Shown in pieces: positions 40,844 to 50,846 of a stretch of 64,000 nt of DNA. Origin of the DNA: Paramoeba atlantica (taxonomy: Eukaryota; Discosea); NCBI GenBank assembly GCA_977017575.1, contig CDRNVI010000049.1, positions 124,001 to 188,000 of the forward strand. Direction: 5' to 3'. Under the pieces are notes generated by a model. The model was not told where the DNA came from. It made no database searches and saw nothing but the letters and a program-made list of their open reading frames with translations. A program made the position numbers and the translations under genes. Position 1 is the first letter of the stretch. Every line of letters begins with the position of its first letter.

Positions 40844-40880
40844 GTTCATACGCGCATGTTTATAGTAGAAATCGCATCAT
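40844..40880 (+). repeat. Dispersed 37-bp repeat, copy 2
   Basis: Partner of the copy at 38768 (31 of 37 positions identical, same orientation). It lies about 160 bp downstream of the third LRR gene. Confidence 0.55.
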
Positions 40881-41098
40881 GCTCTATAGTTCGAAAATTC
40901 ACTTTCCTAAGTCCACAACCTCGGTCTCCCCACTCCCCATTTTATTCTTACCTTTCCTTTTGTCGAAATCAGCTGTCTAAATCAGGTAAATTGTCGATTT
41001 AGTACATAGAGCTGGTCATAAATCGAGAGAATAACTCTATGAGACGAATTGTAGACTATAATTTCTATGTTTAGCATACAAATTATTGGGAATTTTAA

Positions 41099-41702
41099 CA
41101 GGGGTCCGAATAACTATAAAACTTTATTATAGGTACTTTAAAGTACCTATATTTATTTTTCCCTACCTTTATCTACCTTTATTTTTTTGTCAATGATTTA
41201 CGCTGTAATCGTACTATTTTTGTGAAAATTTTCAATGCCTAGACGCTCGGATAGCAACCCAGAAAGTCGCGCTGAATTTGTTGAGTCTCACTATAAGGAG
41301 GTGGAGGCCGGAAAGCGGGTATATGAATGTCAACTCTGCAATGCACCGGACAAGCGGAATTTTTTTTGCGAAAAAGGTATTCGCACGTCATACCCTTCTG
41401 CCCTGAGCCATATAGAAAAGATTCATGACAAAACTTTCGAAGCATGGCTGCAGGAGAAGCGAGCCAGAAAGCGCGAGACGGAAAATACTGTTGACAGCCT
41501 GATGTCAAGTCCAATAAAGCTTTCGAAGGTGTTCGAAAAGATGATCAAATGGAAGTGTGATCATGGAGTGTCGAACGCGGCCATTCAGGATCCACTTTTC
41601 AAATGGTTGAAAGGCGCAGATTTTTTTTGTACAACCCCGTTCACGAAAAAATATTATTTTTTCTACCTATATATAAACTATATAAAGTTATTCGGACCCC
41701 TG
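41099..41702 (+). mobile_element. hAT-type element, internally deleted, with BED zinc finger and 8-bp target duplication
   Basis: Tips CAGGGGTCCGAATAACT and its inverse AGTTATTCGGACCCCTG end the 604-bp element. Both sides carry the same 8 bases, AATTTTAA (41091-41098 and 41703-41710), the hAT hallmark. Inside, an ORF begins at ATG 41235 (MPRRSDSNPESRAEFV). It holds a BED finger (CQLCN, then a Cys and HIEKIH, about residues 35-65) and a basic stretch, but no catalytic RNase H-like or dimerisation region. The ORF runs out through the right tip to 41843, so the protein is truncated. A perfect 22-bp palindrome (ATAGGTACTTT/AAAGTACCTAT) lies at 41131-41152. Confidence 0.88.
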
Positions 41703-41758
41703 AATTTTAAAGTTATCAGTACGGAATCTTTTTCCCATTCATGGTATGCACTTTTCAT

Positions 41759-43060
41759 TCATGGTATGCCCTTTTCCAAACGCTTCTTAAAAGATGCGTG
41801 CAAACGTCTCGCTAGATCCTTGGCCTCCGCTGAGAGAAGGTAATTTTCTACTATACGCTTAATTTCATCAGCCGTTCGTGGGCAGCTTTTGTTTTTCACT
41901 TCCCTGGCACTACTCCATAAGTCCTCAATTGGATTCAAGTATGGTGAATCTGCAGGCCATTTCAGCAATGTTTCGCCGTTTGTTAATTTCATGTTTCGAA
42001 GGTCGGGGCAAACCTCATGAATATTAGTGTGATGTTCCCACCATTGTTGCATCTTTATGCTCGTATGACCAGGCGCTCCATCATCCATATACAGTGGTCG
42101 TCACTATTCTCAGAATCCGGAATTGAACATTGACAGGATTTTTTCATTCTCATTCTCATTTTCGCAACCATTCTCATTTTCGCGTTGATTTTGCCGTTGA
42201 ACGTTGACAAGAAATAGAAAATAAGTACAAAAAATCGGAATAAAGTCATACTGGGAGAGCGGTGGCTATTATAAAAATTTGAGAAACTGGGTAGGAAACA
42301 AGAAGTATGGGTCCGCACGCAACCCCGACGAAGGAACTCAATTTCCGACAATGTCGAATTCCTTGCTGGATTCAAAAGACGTTGAAGACTTCATTTGAGT
42401 GAGTGACTCAGAATCTGAAGTTGTGGAGGGAGAAGCCGAAGTAGCAGGCATTTCAAACTTACAAATTAAAGTTCTGATTCTAATTTTCGGAAAGAAAGTA
42501 CAAGTACAGTACCGTCCTGTCCATAAATACTACGGTGAAAGATCATTATTATTTTGTTTGAAGGAACTCTTCATTATTGATTGCTTTTTCCCATTATGAC
42601 CCTGTCGTAGTCGACAATGGCCTCAAAAAAATGCTAAATTCTTTTAAAAACAAATTCTTTTAAAAACTATAATGCCTAGACGCTGAGATTTCGATCCAGA
42701 GACCTCAAAACAAGTACGTCTCCCCTCCGGCAAGGTCATCACCCCCACCACTGCCGTAGCTGAATTTTTGTGCGGATGCCTCTTTTTAGAGGCCCAGATT
42801 GGCACAACAGGGTCCCTCTTGATCCAGTCTCATTCTCATTTTCAAGGCCCTTTTTGAGTTGAACGTTGACACGATAATTTGTCATTTTTCAGAGGGTCAT
42901 TCTCATTTTCATGACTCTCAGATTGGTGACGACCACTGTACACGTATATGGCGCTCTTGTGATTCAAACGGTGAGGCACTTAGGGTCCACTATTTCTTTA
43001 CGGTAAAGATAAAGCTCTCCTCATGCAGCTGAAAGGTTTACTTCTCTATTTCGGCATAGG
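41759..43060 (-). pseudogene. Tc1-like transposase, interrupted by an 847-bp element
   Basis: The minus strand from 42089 down to 41759 reads MDDGAPGHTSIKMQQWW, then LKWPADSPYLNPIEDLWS: the second Asp and the final Glu of the Tc1/mariner DDE triad. The coding sequence continues upstream beyond the inserted element, ending in SAIYVY directly before MDDGAP when the insert and one TA copy are ignored. At least one stop lies in that upstream part. The N-terminal domain is not recognisable. Dead copy. Confidence 0.78.
42092..42938. mobile_element. 847-bp non-autonomous Tc1/mariner-type element
   Basis: Tips CAGTGGTCGTCAC and GTGACGACCACTG are exact inverses. TA is present on both sides, and further inside CTCAGA and TCTGAG-type blocks and repeats of CATTCTCATTTTC occur near both ends. 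It sits inside the Tc1-like transposase on the minus strand. No transposase is encoded. At 42671 it carries AATGCCTAGACGCT, the same 14 bases that start the BED ORF of the neighbouring hAT element, followed by diverged sequence. Confidence 0.85.
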
Positions 43061-43762
43061 GGTGTATTTACACCTTCAATCTTTTTCAAATCTTCATACC
43101 CTGGACTTTGCTCCGAGTAATTTACTCGGCATGGATCAATGAGGCTTAATTTACTACATTTGAATTGATCATTAAGTCATTGGAACTTATTTTTGGCCCA
43201 TTCGATTTCTATTTTCTTTCTCTGAGTCTTGTGTTCCGAATCCTCCGAAGTGATGTGGTGTGCATTCATAGTGGCGCGTGGCTGCACCGTGTGTTAGGGA
43301 GGATGGGTTTTATCGATATTGCAGTGACATAAAGGGAAAAAAAGAGAATAACTAAGGAATGCAATTAGGTGAACCTTAAACTCGGACGTGATAATTTGGG
43401 AATATAATTTGGGAATATAAAAATTTATATTATAAATACACGGACACTGTTTTCCTTCCTACAACTGGTAAAAGTGTACGTGTGGCTTAGACGAGGAATT
43501 TTGATATTCTATGATTTCTTCTTTGAAGGGATGACCTCATTGCCCTCTCCACGGAATATCCAGAATAATAAGAACATAATAAATGAACGCGAAAAAAGTA
43601 TTTCTATAGTTCAACACTGAGAAAAAAAACCAGACAAAAATATCTCAGATACGAGGAAGAAATACAAAACGGAGCTCTGGACGTGCGAATAATAAAACAC
43701 ATACATTACTTTGATAGAATTTTAATAGAACTGTATAATCTTTATCAAAACACAGTAATATA
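43061..43762. other. AT-rich spacer, nothing recognised
   Basis: No ORF of note, no clear repeat pair. It may include further decayed parts of the Tc1-like copy. Confidence 0.35.
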
Positions 43763-44205
43763 CCGGTCTAAACTTAATTGCGCCCAAAATTAATTAAGCC
43801 CAAAGGCAGATTTTGGGCTCAATTAAGTTTGGGCGTAATAAACGTTATGTTCGACAAATTGTTTTCTAAATCCTTTGAAAAAGAATTTTCCAATTTTTAT
43901 GGATAACTTTACGAATTCCGAAGGTAGTGCTTGAGGTTTCAAGACGAAACACTATCTGAAAGTGAAGAAGAGATTGATGTCCAGACGCTACCTACCGTCA
44001 CCCCCCCCTCACTTGTCCTCCTAGGTGACATATCCTCTTTTTACAATCGATGAAAGGATATGTCACTTAGTACCAAGACATAAAGCTCTTAAATAATGTT
44101 TTTGTGCTGAATGTATTTTGTTCTCAATAGTATTGACAACACACGTTTAATTCAGTAAATAGCCAAAATATTCACGTTTCTTAAATTTTCAGCCTTCTAA
44201 TCAAC

Positions 44206-45333
44206 ATGTTACTGATCAAGAAACCGAATCACAAACCTTTTAATGCAAATCAAGTACTGGTTCCGCTTCGCTCGCATGGGGAAGGTATTGCTGTAATGCC
44301 TCACATGGAAGACGTCCCCACGAGTGTAATAAATGAAACCCAGGTTGTGGTGGCTAGCACTGAAACATCGCGAAAATCAAGAGTCGAATTAACCATTCAA
44401 CAGAAATTGAATGTGTGTGCCGCCATTGACAATGGTAAGATGCAACACCTCATTGCGAAGGAATACAAACTGGATGTCGGTACCGTACGAAAGCTGTTCA
44501 AAAAGAAGCAATTATGGAAGCAACTCGTCCGGTTGGGGTACGGACGAAATTACCAATATCATCCACCAACGAAGAATCGAGAATTATACGAGCAAGGAGC
44601 AGAAACTGTACAAATACTGAGAGAGGTCGTAGTGGGTGTGACGAAAAGCATGATGTTCAATTTTTTCAATGAAATCTCACAGCATTTTCGTGAATTGACA
44701 GATAAAGGCCAAGAATACTTCTGGCTGCAATTTTTCAAATGGGCGAACATTTCTTTGCGACGGGTTAACGGATGCACACAAGTGCTTGCCGCGGACGCCG
44801 ATCTCCGTGTGAGTGAGTGGAAGGACATGTTGTCCCTGATGAATCTCGATCACGGAGGGTACAGTGTTGTAATCACCGGAGATGAAACGCCAGTTGTATG
44901 GGAACCTGTTTCCACGGCAACTTACGAATTTCGGGGCGCAAAGCGCGTAAAAATAAGCACCACAGGAAAAGAGCGAAGTATAACTACTGGTTGGTTGAGT
45001 TCCCGCTCTGTTCGAGGATCAGGGAACGTGTGGTCACACACCGTGAATCCGATACATTTAATTTGGAGCGCACATTCCCAAAAAAGAGCCATTTCTCAAC
45101 AAACCGAGAGTGCGAGCAGGAAATACGGTTGTACAAGTACCACAACAAAATCTGGTTGGATGAATGGTGAAGCCTTCCTGTTGTGGGCAAAGCACGAGCT
45201 TTGCGACAAAAATAAGTACCCGCCACGCAAGACACTTCTTGTGGTAGACTTATTCGCCGCGCACACAACTCCAGAATTACTTGAAGAACTTAAAAGCATG
45301 CAAATTGACATTCTTTTTATTGCAGTCCGCTAA
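44206..45333 (+). pseudogene. Pogo/Tigger-type DDE_1 transposase, frame broken at the C-terminus
   Basis: 375 residues remain, with a helix-turn-helix at about 65-105 and two catalytic aspartates (in GDETPVVW and VVDLFAAH). The region that normally carries the third acidic residue and the VNKxFK block lies in a different frame just after the stop. The element is therefore unlikely to make active enzyme. Confidence 0.78.
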
Positions 45334-45867
45334 TACAATTGATGAATACGAGTGTAAACAAAGAGTTTAAAAGGAACTATACGAAGAAGTTTGCTTACTG
45401 ACGGGGAGCTCGGTCCTTTAAAGCTCTTGAGGCACCGACACTAGTCAAAATTACGCGTTTTGCGGTTGAAAGCTTGAGTGAGGTCAATATGAATGCCTTA
45501 AGCCAATGCTTCGAGACACACTACCTCCCAGCATTAAACAAAACTTCGTGCGAATTAAGCATTTCTGCAGTACGAGACCTTCGTCCCTGTATTCTTAATG
45601 TAAGTTCTAGCATGTAGGAAGCCGAATGCGAAGCAACCCGAGCATGTGATCTACAGCAAACGTATAATGCAGAGGATAATATTGTAGAACAGTATGAATG
45701 CGAAAACTCGGGAACGAAAGTAAACTTCAGAAGAGAGAAACTACAAACGCGCTCACGAACAAGCGTGAACCGTATTCCACCGTCGCAGGTTGTTGCTATT
45801 GTCTACTTCAGAATTTAACAATACATGTTTGCTCTATGGAGGGCTGCGATACAACGTTTCATCATAC

Positions 45868-47436
45868 AGGGGGTGGCACGAAAATATGGCGGGGGGTCAA
45901 AATTTTTATAACTTGTCCAATTTTGGAAAGTAGCACCGCATTCGAGAGCTCTCGCAGAGATACGTGTCACCTGATATTGCGTTTCCCGTATCCAGGGGGG
46001 TAGGTCCCTATGCCAAAGGGGCTGAAAACAGCAATTGCAAGTTTGAAATTGTGAAAAATATGTCATTTAATATCCACAATGACCTCCTTTTTTTTTGTAA
46101 TGTAATCTTAATACGAGTTGGAACAGTCTTCAAAGTGTTTAAAAATGTTTTCTTCTGTTCTTTCAACAATTCAATCCCAGATGCGATCGTCGATCGCAAT
46201 TCTGACCGATTTGTGGGGCATAATGAGCTTTTGTGGGCATCAATTATCCCCCAAATATTTTCTATCGGAGTCAAATCGGGGGACTTTGCAGGCCAAGGTA
46301 GCACCTCAACGTCGTTATCCTGAAAAAAACGACGAGTAGTATTGTAAATGGTACAATTATCCATTACAACAACAGCACCAGGGTGTCTTCGTAAATAACT
46401 ATTGAACCCCCCACGCTTGAGCATGGCCTCCTTGAAGACTTGCCCATTTACTGAAACTTTGTTGTTGCTACTATCACGGTTAGGAAACTCGTGAACAAAA
46501 AAACCGTGTTTTATACTCACACCCATCCACATCATTATTCCATCACCCCCCAGCTATTTCTCTCGCTCTCCGGCGTGCTCCTTCACGGGGTCCGTACGGC
46601 GACAAAGGTAAGTGGCATTCTTGCTCCCCCCGCAAGTGAACTTCTTTTCGTCTGTCCATAGGATATTCTCAAGTTCACGGGGAGTCCACTTTTCGAGCTC
46701 CTTGCAAAACTCCACCCGCTTGCGTTTGTGCTCTGGAGTGAGCGAAGGGGTGCGGCGGACGGTGCGACACATGATGCCTTCTTTTCGGAGGGTGCGTGTC
46801 AATGAACGCCGAGAGAAAGTGAAACCTTCCGCCCGAAGGAGAAAAACAAGTTTTGCCCAAGAGGGAATTCCATAAGTCTGGACTTTTACCGCATCATCGA
46901 TTAGATGTAATGCGCGAGTGATGAGCTCGGGGGTCATTGTCGGGGATTGGCGGTCTTGATAGGGTGACCTCTCAACATCACCAGTCTCTTGATAGCGACT
47001 CACCCAGCGTTTCACAGTGTCTTCGTGACAGTCGAATTCTCTCGCAACGGCAGAAAAGTACCTAGTTTCTTCATACTTCTTTACTAAAAGTATGCGGTGG
47101 GTGACTTTAAGCTGCCCACGAGGACTGCAACAATGCCGATCACGGTGCTGTACACCCTTGTTATTTGAATGAGCCCGTTTCTGCGGCATAACGCGGCGGA
47201 AAGCTAAAAAATAGACGGAAAATACCTAAAATTTCGAAAAAATCGATGAAATTGAAGAAAATTGCAAGTTCTGAAAACGTAATGTTTTGTCAAAAATTAA
47301 AAAATTAAAAAACGCGGGAAACACAATATCAAGTGACACGGATCTCTGCGAGAGCTCTCGAATGCGGTGCTACTTTCCAAAATTGGACAATTTATACGAA
47401 TTTTGACCCCCCCCCATATTTTCGTGCCACGCCCTG
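45868..47436 (-). mobile_element. 1569-bp Tc1-like transposon with ~120-bp inverted repeats
   Basis: Tips CAGGG(G/C)GTGGCACGAAAATA and its inverse are flanked by TA on both sides. The arms match for about 120 bp with few mismatches, including CCAATTTTGGAAAGTAGCACC and CATTCGAGAGCTCTCGCAGA. Between them, the minus strand encodes one transposase in two adjacent ORFs. The element is inserted into the pogo-like element. The long, little-diverged arms suggest that it is the youngest layer of the nest. Confidence 0.93.
46008..47189 (-). pseudogene. Tc1-like transposase in two ORFs (47189-46554 and 46535-46008)
   Basis: The N-terminal ORF (211 residues) begins MPQKRAHSNNKG. It holds two helix-turn-helix units (HRILLVKKYEETRYFSAVA, FDCHEDTVKRWVSRYQETGD), the GRPR-like linker region and ENILWTDEKKFTC with the first catalytic Asp. 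The C-terminal ORF (175 residues) continues with MMWMGVSIKHG, VVMDNCTIYNT (second Asp) and PWPAKSPDLTPIENIWGIID (third acidic residue, Glu). All DDE residues are present. Only a break near 46535-46554 (AITGG... versus MMWMG) separates the halves, so inactivation looks recent. Confidence 0.85.
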
Positions 47437-47936
47437 TATGTGTGCAATTGAAGCACATGGAGAAGATTATGACAATCGCTGTGTAAAGCATTAGTTTATT
47501 CGGGGCTACGAAAGTGGGGACAAGTCAGGGGTATTGACGATACAAAGATATTTACATCCACAGAACTGTTTTTTTTCAATATTTACATTCATTTCATTAC
47601 TCAAATTTAGTCAACTCATTCTTTAGTATAGTAGGCCGAGAGTAACTGCAATAGAAAAAATATTCACCCTCTAAGTCTGTACTAGGTGACTTGTCCTAGG
47701 TGACATATTCCGCTTTTGGTCGTTTTTTTCCACTTTTGCGAGGATATGTGAGGGGGCGTGACGGTAATTTACTATTGGAATGCGATGATTTTTCAGAAAT
47801 TCTATAAATTTTTTCTAAATTTTTTTTACCCACATACATGTATTTTTCGCGATCCCCCTCCGACGCCCTCCATTTGGGCTTAATTAAGTTTGGGCGTAAT
47901 TAAGTTGGGCGTAATTATGTTCGGCACGGTAATAGA

Positions 47937-48216
47937 AGAAAAAAATATAAAAGGGGGCTCCGGTGGTCCAAAATTTAAAAACAAAAATCAAAAAAATGGG
48001 GGGTCCAGGGGGGGGCATACGTCGCGAATTTTTTTTCGAATTTTTTGCTTTTCAAAAAATCGAGAGCAGGGAAGTGGTAGAGTATGCCGCGACGATAATT
48101 TTCCACCCCCCCCCCTGGGGGTACCCTCCCTGGTACGCGCAGGAGGGGTCCGACAAGGTCAAAATTTCCGAAATTTTTGGGGCAACCAAAAGAATTTTTT
48201 TTTGACCCAAAAAATC
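47937..48216. other. G- and C-homopolymer-rich segment
   Basis: Runs of 8-10 G (near 48010) and 9-10 C (near 48110) lie in loosely inverted surroundings (GGGGGGCATACGTCGCG against CGCGACGATAATTTTCCACC). It may be the relic of another inverted-repeat element. No gene. Confidence 0.35.
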
Positions 48217-48826
48217 CAATCTTTCTTCAATCCAATCTTTCTTCAATTCAATCTTTCTTCAATCCAATCCTTCTTTAATCCAATTCTTCTTCAATCCAAT
48301 CCTTTTTCACTTCAACCCTTTTCAATCCAATTCTTCTTCAATCCAACCCTTTTTCAGTCCAACCCTTTTTCAATCCAGCCCTTTTCAATCCATCCCTTTT
48401 CAATCCAACCCTTTTCAATCCAACCCTTTTCAATCCAGCCCTTTTCAATCCAGCCCTTTTCAATCCAGCCCTTTTCAATCCAGCCCTTTTCAATCCAGCC
48501 CTTTTCAATCCATCCCTTTTCAATCCAGCCCTTTTCAATCCAGGCCTTTTCAATCCAACCCTTTTCAATCCAACCCTTTTCAATCCAACCCTTTTCACTT
48601 CAACCCTTTTCAATCCAATTCTTCTTCAATCCAACCCTTTTCAATCCAACCCTTTTCAATCCAACCCTTTTCAATCCAACCCTTTTCAATCCAACCCTTT
48701 TCAATCCAACCCTTTTCAATCCAACCCCTTTCAATCCAGCCCTTTTCAATCCAGCCCTTTTCAATCCATCCCTTTTCAATCGAATCTTTCTTCAATACAA
48801 TCTTTCTTCAATTCAACCCTTTCCAA
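48217..48826 (+). repeat. 15-bp pyrimidine-rich minisatellite upstream of CCT-delta
   Basis: About 40 copies of CAATCCAACCCTTTT and variants (CAATCCAGCCCTTTT, CAATCCAATTCTTCTT), purest at 48380-48600 and 48635-48780. The + strand contains almost no G. The array ends about 45 bp before the CCT-delta ATG. It keeps long open frames on both strands because 15 is a multiple of three; these are not taken as genes. Confidence 0.92.
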
Positions 48827-48872
48827 TCCCTTTCTTCTACTCCTCTACCTCTCCCCTTTCCACCTCTCCCCC

Positions 48873-50507
48873 ATGTCTACCCCCACCCCCACCCCCACCA
48901 ACGAAACCAAACACGAAAAAGAAAAACAATCCGACGTGCGTCTCCACAACATCGCCGCGGCCAAGGCCCTCGCGGACTGTGTCCGCACCTCCCTCGGCCC
49001 CCGTGGGATGGACAAAATGGTCCTCGAGGGCAAGGGCGGGGTGGTGGTCAGCAACGACGGCGCGACGCTTCTGAAGAAACTCGATCTCGCCCACCCGTGT
49101 GCGAAAATGCTCGTCGAGCTCAGCCAGGCCCAGGACGTCGAGGCCGGGGACGGCACCACCTCGGTGGTGGTGCTCTGCGGGTCACTGCTGCGCGCGTGTG
49201 AGGACTTGCTGCGGAAGGGGATTCACCCGACCACGATTACGGAGGCGTTCCAGGAATGTGCCGGGGAGGCCGCGCACCGGTTGCGTGAGAAATGCGCGAT
49301 TGCGGTGGATATGGAGGGGGAGGGCGGGGTGGAGGGGGGCGCGTTGACGGATGCCGCGGTCACGAGTTTGAGTTCGAAGGTGGTCGCGCATAGTAGTGCG
49401 AGGTTGGCTCCTATGGCCGTGCAGGCCGCGCTGGCGGTGCGGAAACCGACGGGGGAGGTGGATTTGCGGGATATTCGAACCGTCGCGGCGCTTGGAGGGG
49501 TTGTGGAGGACTCGGAACTGCTCTCGGATGGGATGATTTTTAAGCAAAAAGCCTCGACGAGTGCGGGTGGGCCGACGAGGGTGACAGAGGCCCGGATTGC
49601 GTTGCTGCAGTGTCATTTGAGTCCGCCAAAAACGGATATGGAGAGTACGGTGTCGGTGTCGGACTACACCCAAATTGATCGTGCAATGAGGGATGAGCGA
49701 AAGTACCTGGTGGAGATGTGTCGCAAAATCCAAACTTCCGGATGTAACGTCGTGTTGATCCAAAAATCTATTCTCCGCGACGCCGTTACCCCGCTCTCCC
49801 TGGATATTCTCGCCAAGATGAAGATCATGGTCATCAAAGACATTGAGCGCTCCGACGTGCCGTTTATTTGTAAATGTCTCGGTGTTCTGCCCACGAGTCA
49901 CATCGACCACCTGAACCCGAAACATTTTGGTCACGCCGCTCTCGTTGCGCAGGAAACCTTTCCCGGGGGACGAGTGGTACGGGTATCGGGGGTAACATCA
50001 CGAGCTGAGTCGGGCTCCTCTTCTTTCCCTTCTCCTCGAACGGCCTGTGTGTACCTTCGTGGGGGAAACCAAGTTATGGTAGAGGAAGTCGAGCGCAGTT
50101 TTCACGACGCGCTGTGTGTGGTACGTTCGATTGCAAAGAAGAACGCCCTGGTCGTGGGCGGTGCGGCTGCGGAGACGGAGGTTGCCATGGGTCTGAGTGA
50201 GCGTGCCCAGCGGGTCGGTGGCATCACGGGGTACTGCATGAGGGCATACGCTGAGGCGTTTGAGATTATTCCCTACACGTTGGCGGAGAATGCGGGACTG
50301 AACCCGATTGAAATTGTTACCGCACTTCGGCGCGCGCATAAAGAGGGAAAGGTGCACTACGGGATCAATGTCCGAAAAGGCGCAATTACGGATATGAAGG
50401 AGGAGAAAGTGGTGCAGCCCTTATTGGTTACACTCTCAGCGATTCGTCTTGCTACGGAGTGTGTTTGCATGATTTTGAAAATTGATGACGTTCTCCTGAC
50501 TCGATAA
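48873..50507 (+). CDS. CCT4: Chaperonin CCT/TRiC subunit delta
   Basis: 544 residues from ATG. The start is Pro/Thr-rich and disordered, then DVRLHNIAAAKALADCVRTS, LGPRGMDKM, SNDGATLLKKL and the ATPase motif AGDGTTSVVVL (D93). The apical domain carries the delta-like IDHLNPKHFGHAALVAQE. The C-terminal equatorial motif is VVGGAAAETEVAMGL, ending KIDDVLLTR. Role: one of eight subunits of the cytosolic folding ring for actin and tubulin. It has the C-to-G skew switch (C-rich to about 49000, G-rich at 49200-49500, even later). Complete length for the family. Confidence 0.95.
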   Translation: MSTPTPTPTNETKHEKEKQSDVRLHNIAAAKALADCVRTSLGPRGMDKMVLEGKGGVVVSNDGATLLKKLDLAHPCAKMLVELSQAQDVEAGDGTTSVVVLCGSLLRACEDLLRKGIHPTTITEAFQECAGEAAHRLREKCAIAVDMEGEGGVEGGALTDAAVTSLSSKVVAHSSARLAPMAVQAALAVRKPTGEVDLRDIRTVAALGGVVEDSELLSDGMIFKQKASTSAGGPTRVTEARIALLQCHLSPPKTDMESTVSVSDYTQIDRAMRDERKYLVEMCRKIQTSGCNVVLIQKSILRDAVTPLSLDILAKMKIMVIKDIERSDVPFICKCLGVLPTSHIDHLNPKHFGHAALVAQETFPGGRVVRVSGVTSRAESGSSSFPSPRTACVYLRGGNQVMVEEVERSFHDALCVVRSIAKKNALVVGGAAAETEVAMGLSERAQRVGGITGYCMRAYAEAFEIIPYTLAENAGLNPIEIVTALRRAHKEGKVHYGINVRKGAITDMKEEKVVQPLLVTLSAIRLATECVCMILKIDDVLLTR

Positions 50508-50846
50508 CTCTTCCGTTGATAGCGCTCTTCTGACTTGGTGAAGAAAAGTTGATAAATTAATGTGGGGGTTTCTTTGAGGAAACTTAACTGTAGGAAAAAT
50601 ACTACGGTCAAGATATTTGAATTTAAGGTCATTGTTTTTACACTTTTTCTGTGCTTCGTTATATTTGCAATATACGTTATATTTAATAACATATCTGGTA
50701 TTTTTTGACAACTGTCCACATCACAATCCATCGAAGGAATTTCATCATGAATGTTGATGGCAATATAATCCTGTTATCGATTAAAATTTAATATCTTTCC
50801 AAGCATTTCTTCCCCTCTTTCCCTCTCTCTCCCCATTCTCCTTGGC

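Larger units (their letters stand above)
43995..47764 (+). mobile_element. Pogo-like element with DDE_1 transposase, interrupted by a Tc1-like element
   Basis: Tips CCGTCACCCCCCCCTCAC and (inverse) CCGTCACGCCCCCTCAC are bounded by TA. Both ends also carry AGGTGACATAT(C/T)C blocks that can form hairpins. The transposase starts at ATG 44206 after TTTTCAG. A helix-turn-helix region (LTIQQKLNVCAAIDNGKMQ ... VGTVRKLFKKK) is followed by the DDE_1-type motifs ITGDETPVVW and LLVVDLFAAHTTPELLEEL. The frame stops at 45333; the expected continuation (MNTSVNKEFKRNYTKKF) is found downstream in another frame, so the copy is broken. Without the inner insertion the element is about 2.2 kb. Confidence 0.82.
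43763..47929. mobile_element. Outer TA-flanked element hosting two nested transposons
   Basis: The left tip CCGGTCTAAACTTAATTGCG and right tip (inverse strand) CCGTGCCGAACATAATTACG agree at 19 of the first 25 positions. Both are followed by CCCAA and TTAATTAAGCCCAAA blocks and bounded by TA. After removing the two inner elements only about 395 bp remain, with no coding capacity, so it was a small non-autonomous element. Its left end also holds an internal inverted copy of GGGCTCAATTAAGTTTGGGCG. Confidence 0.65.

Noticed and set aside
47890-49074. 394-codon ORF through the minisatellite and repeated frames on the minus strand
   Set aside because: The 15-bp unit keeps all frames open; the repetitive protein ends by running into CCT-delta in the wrong frame.
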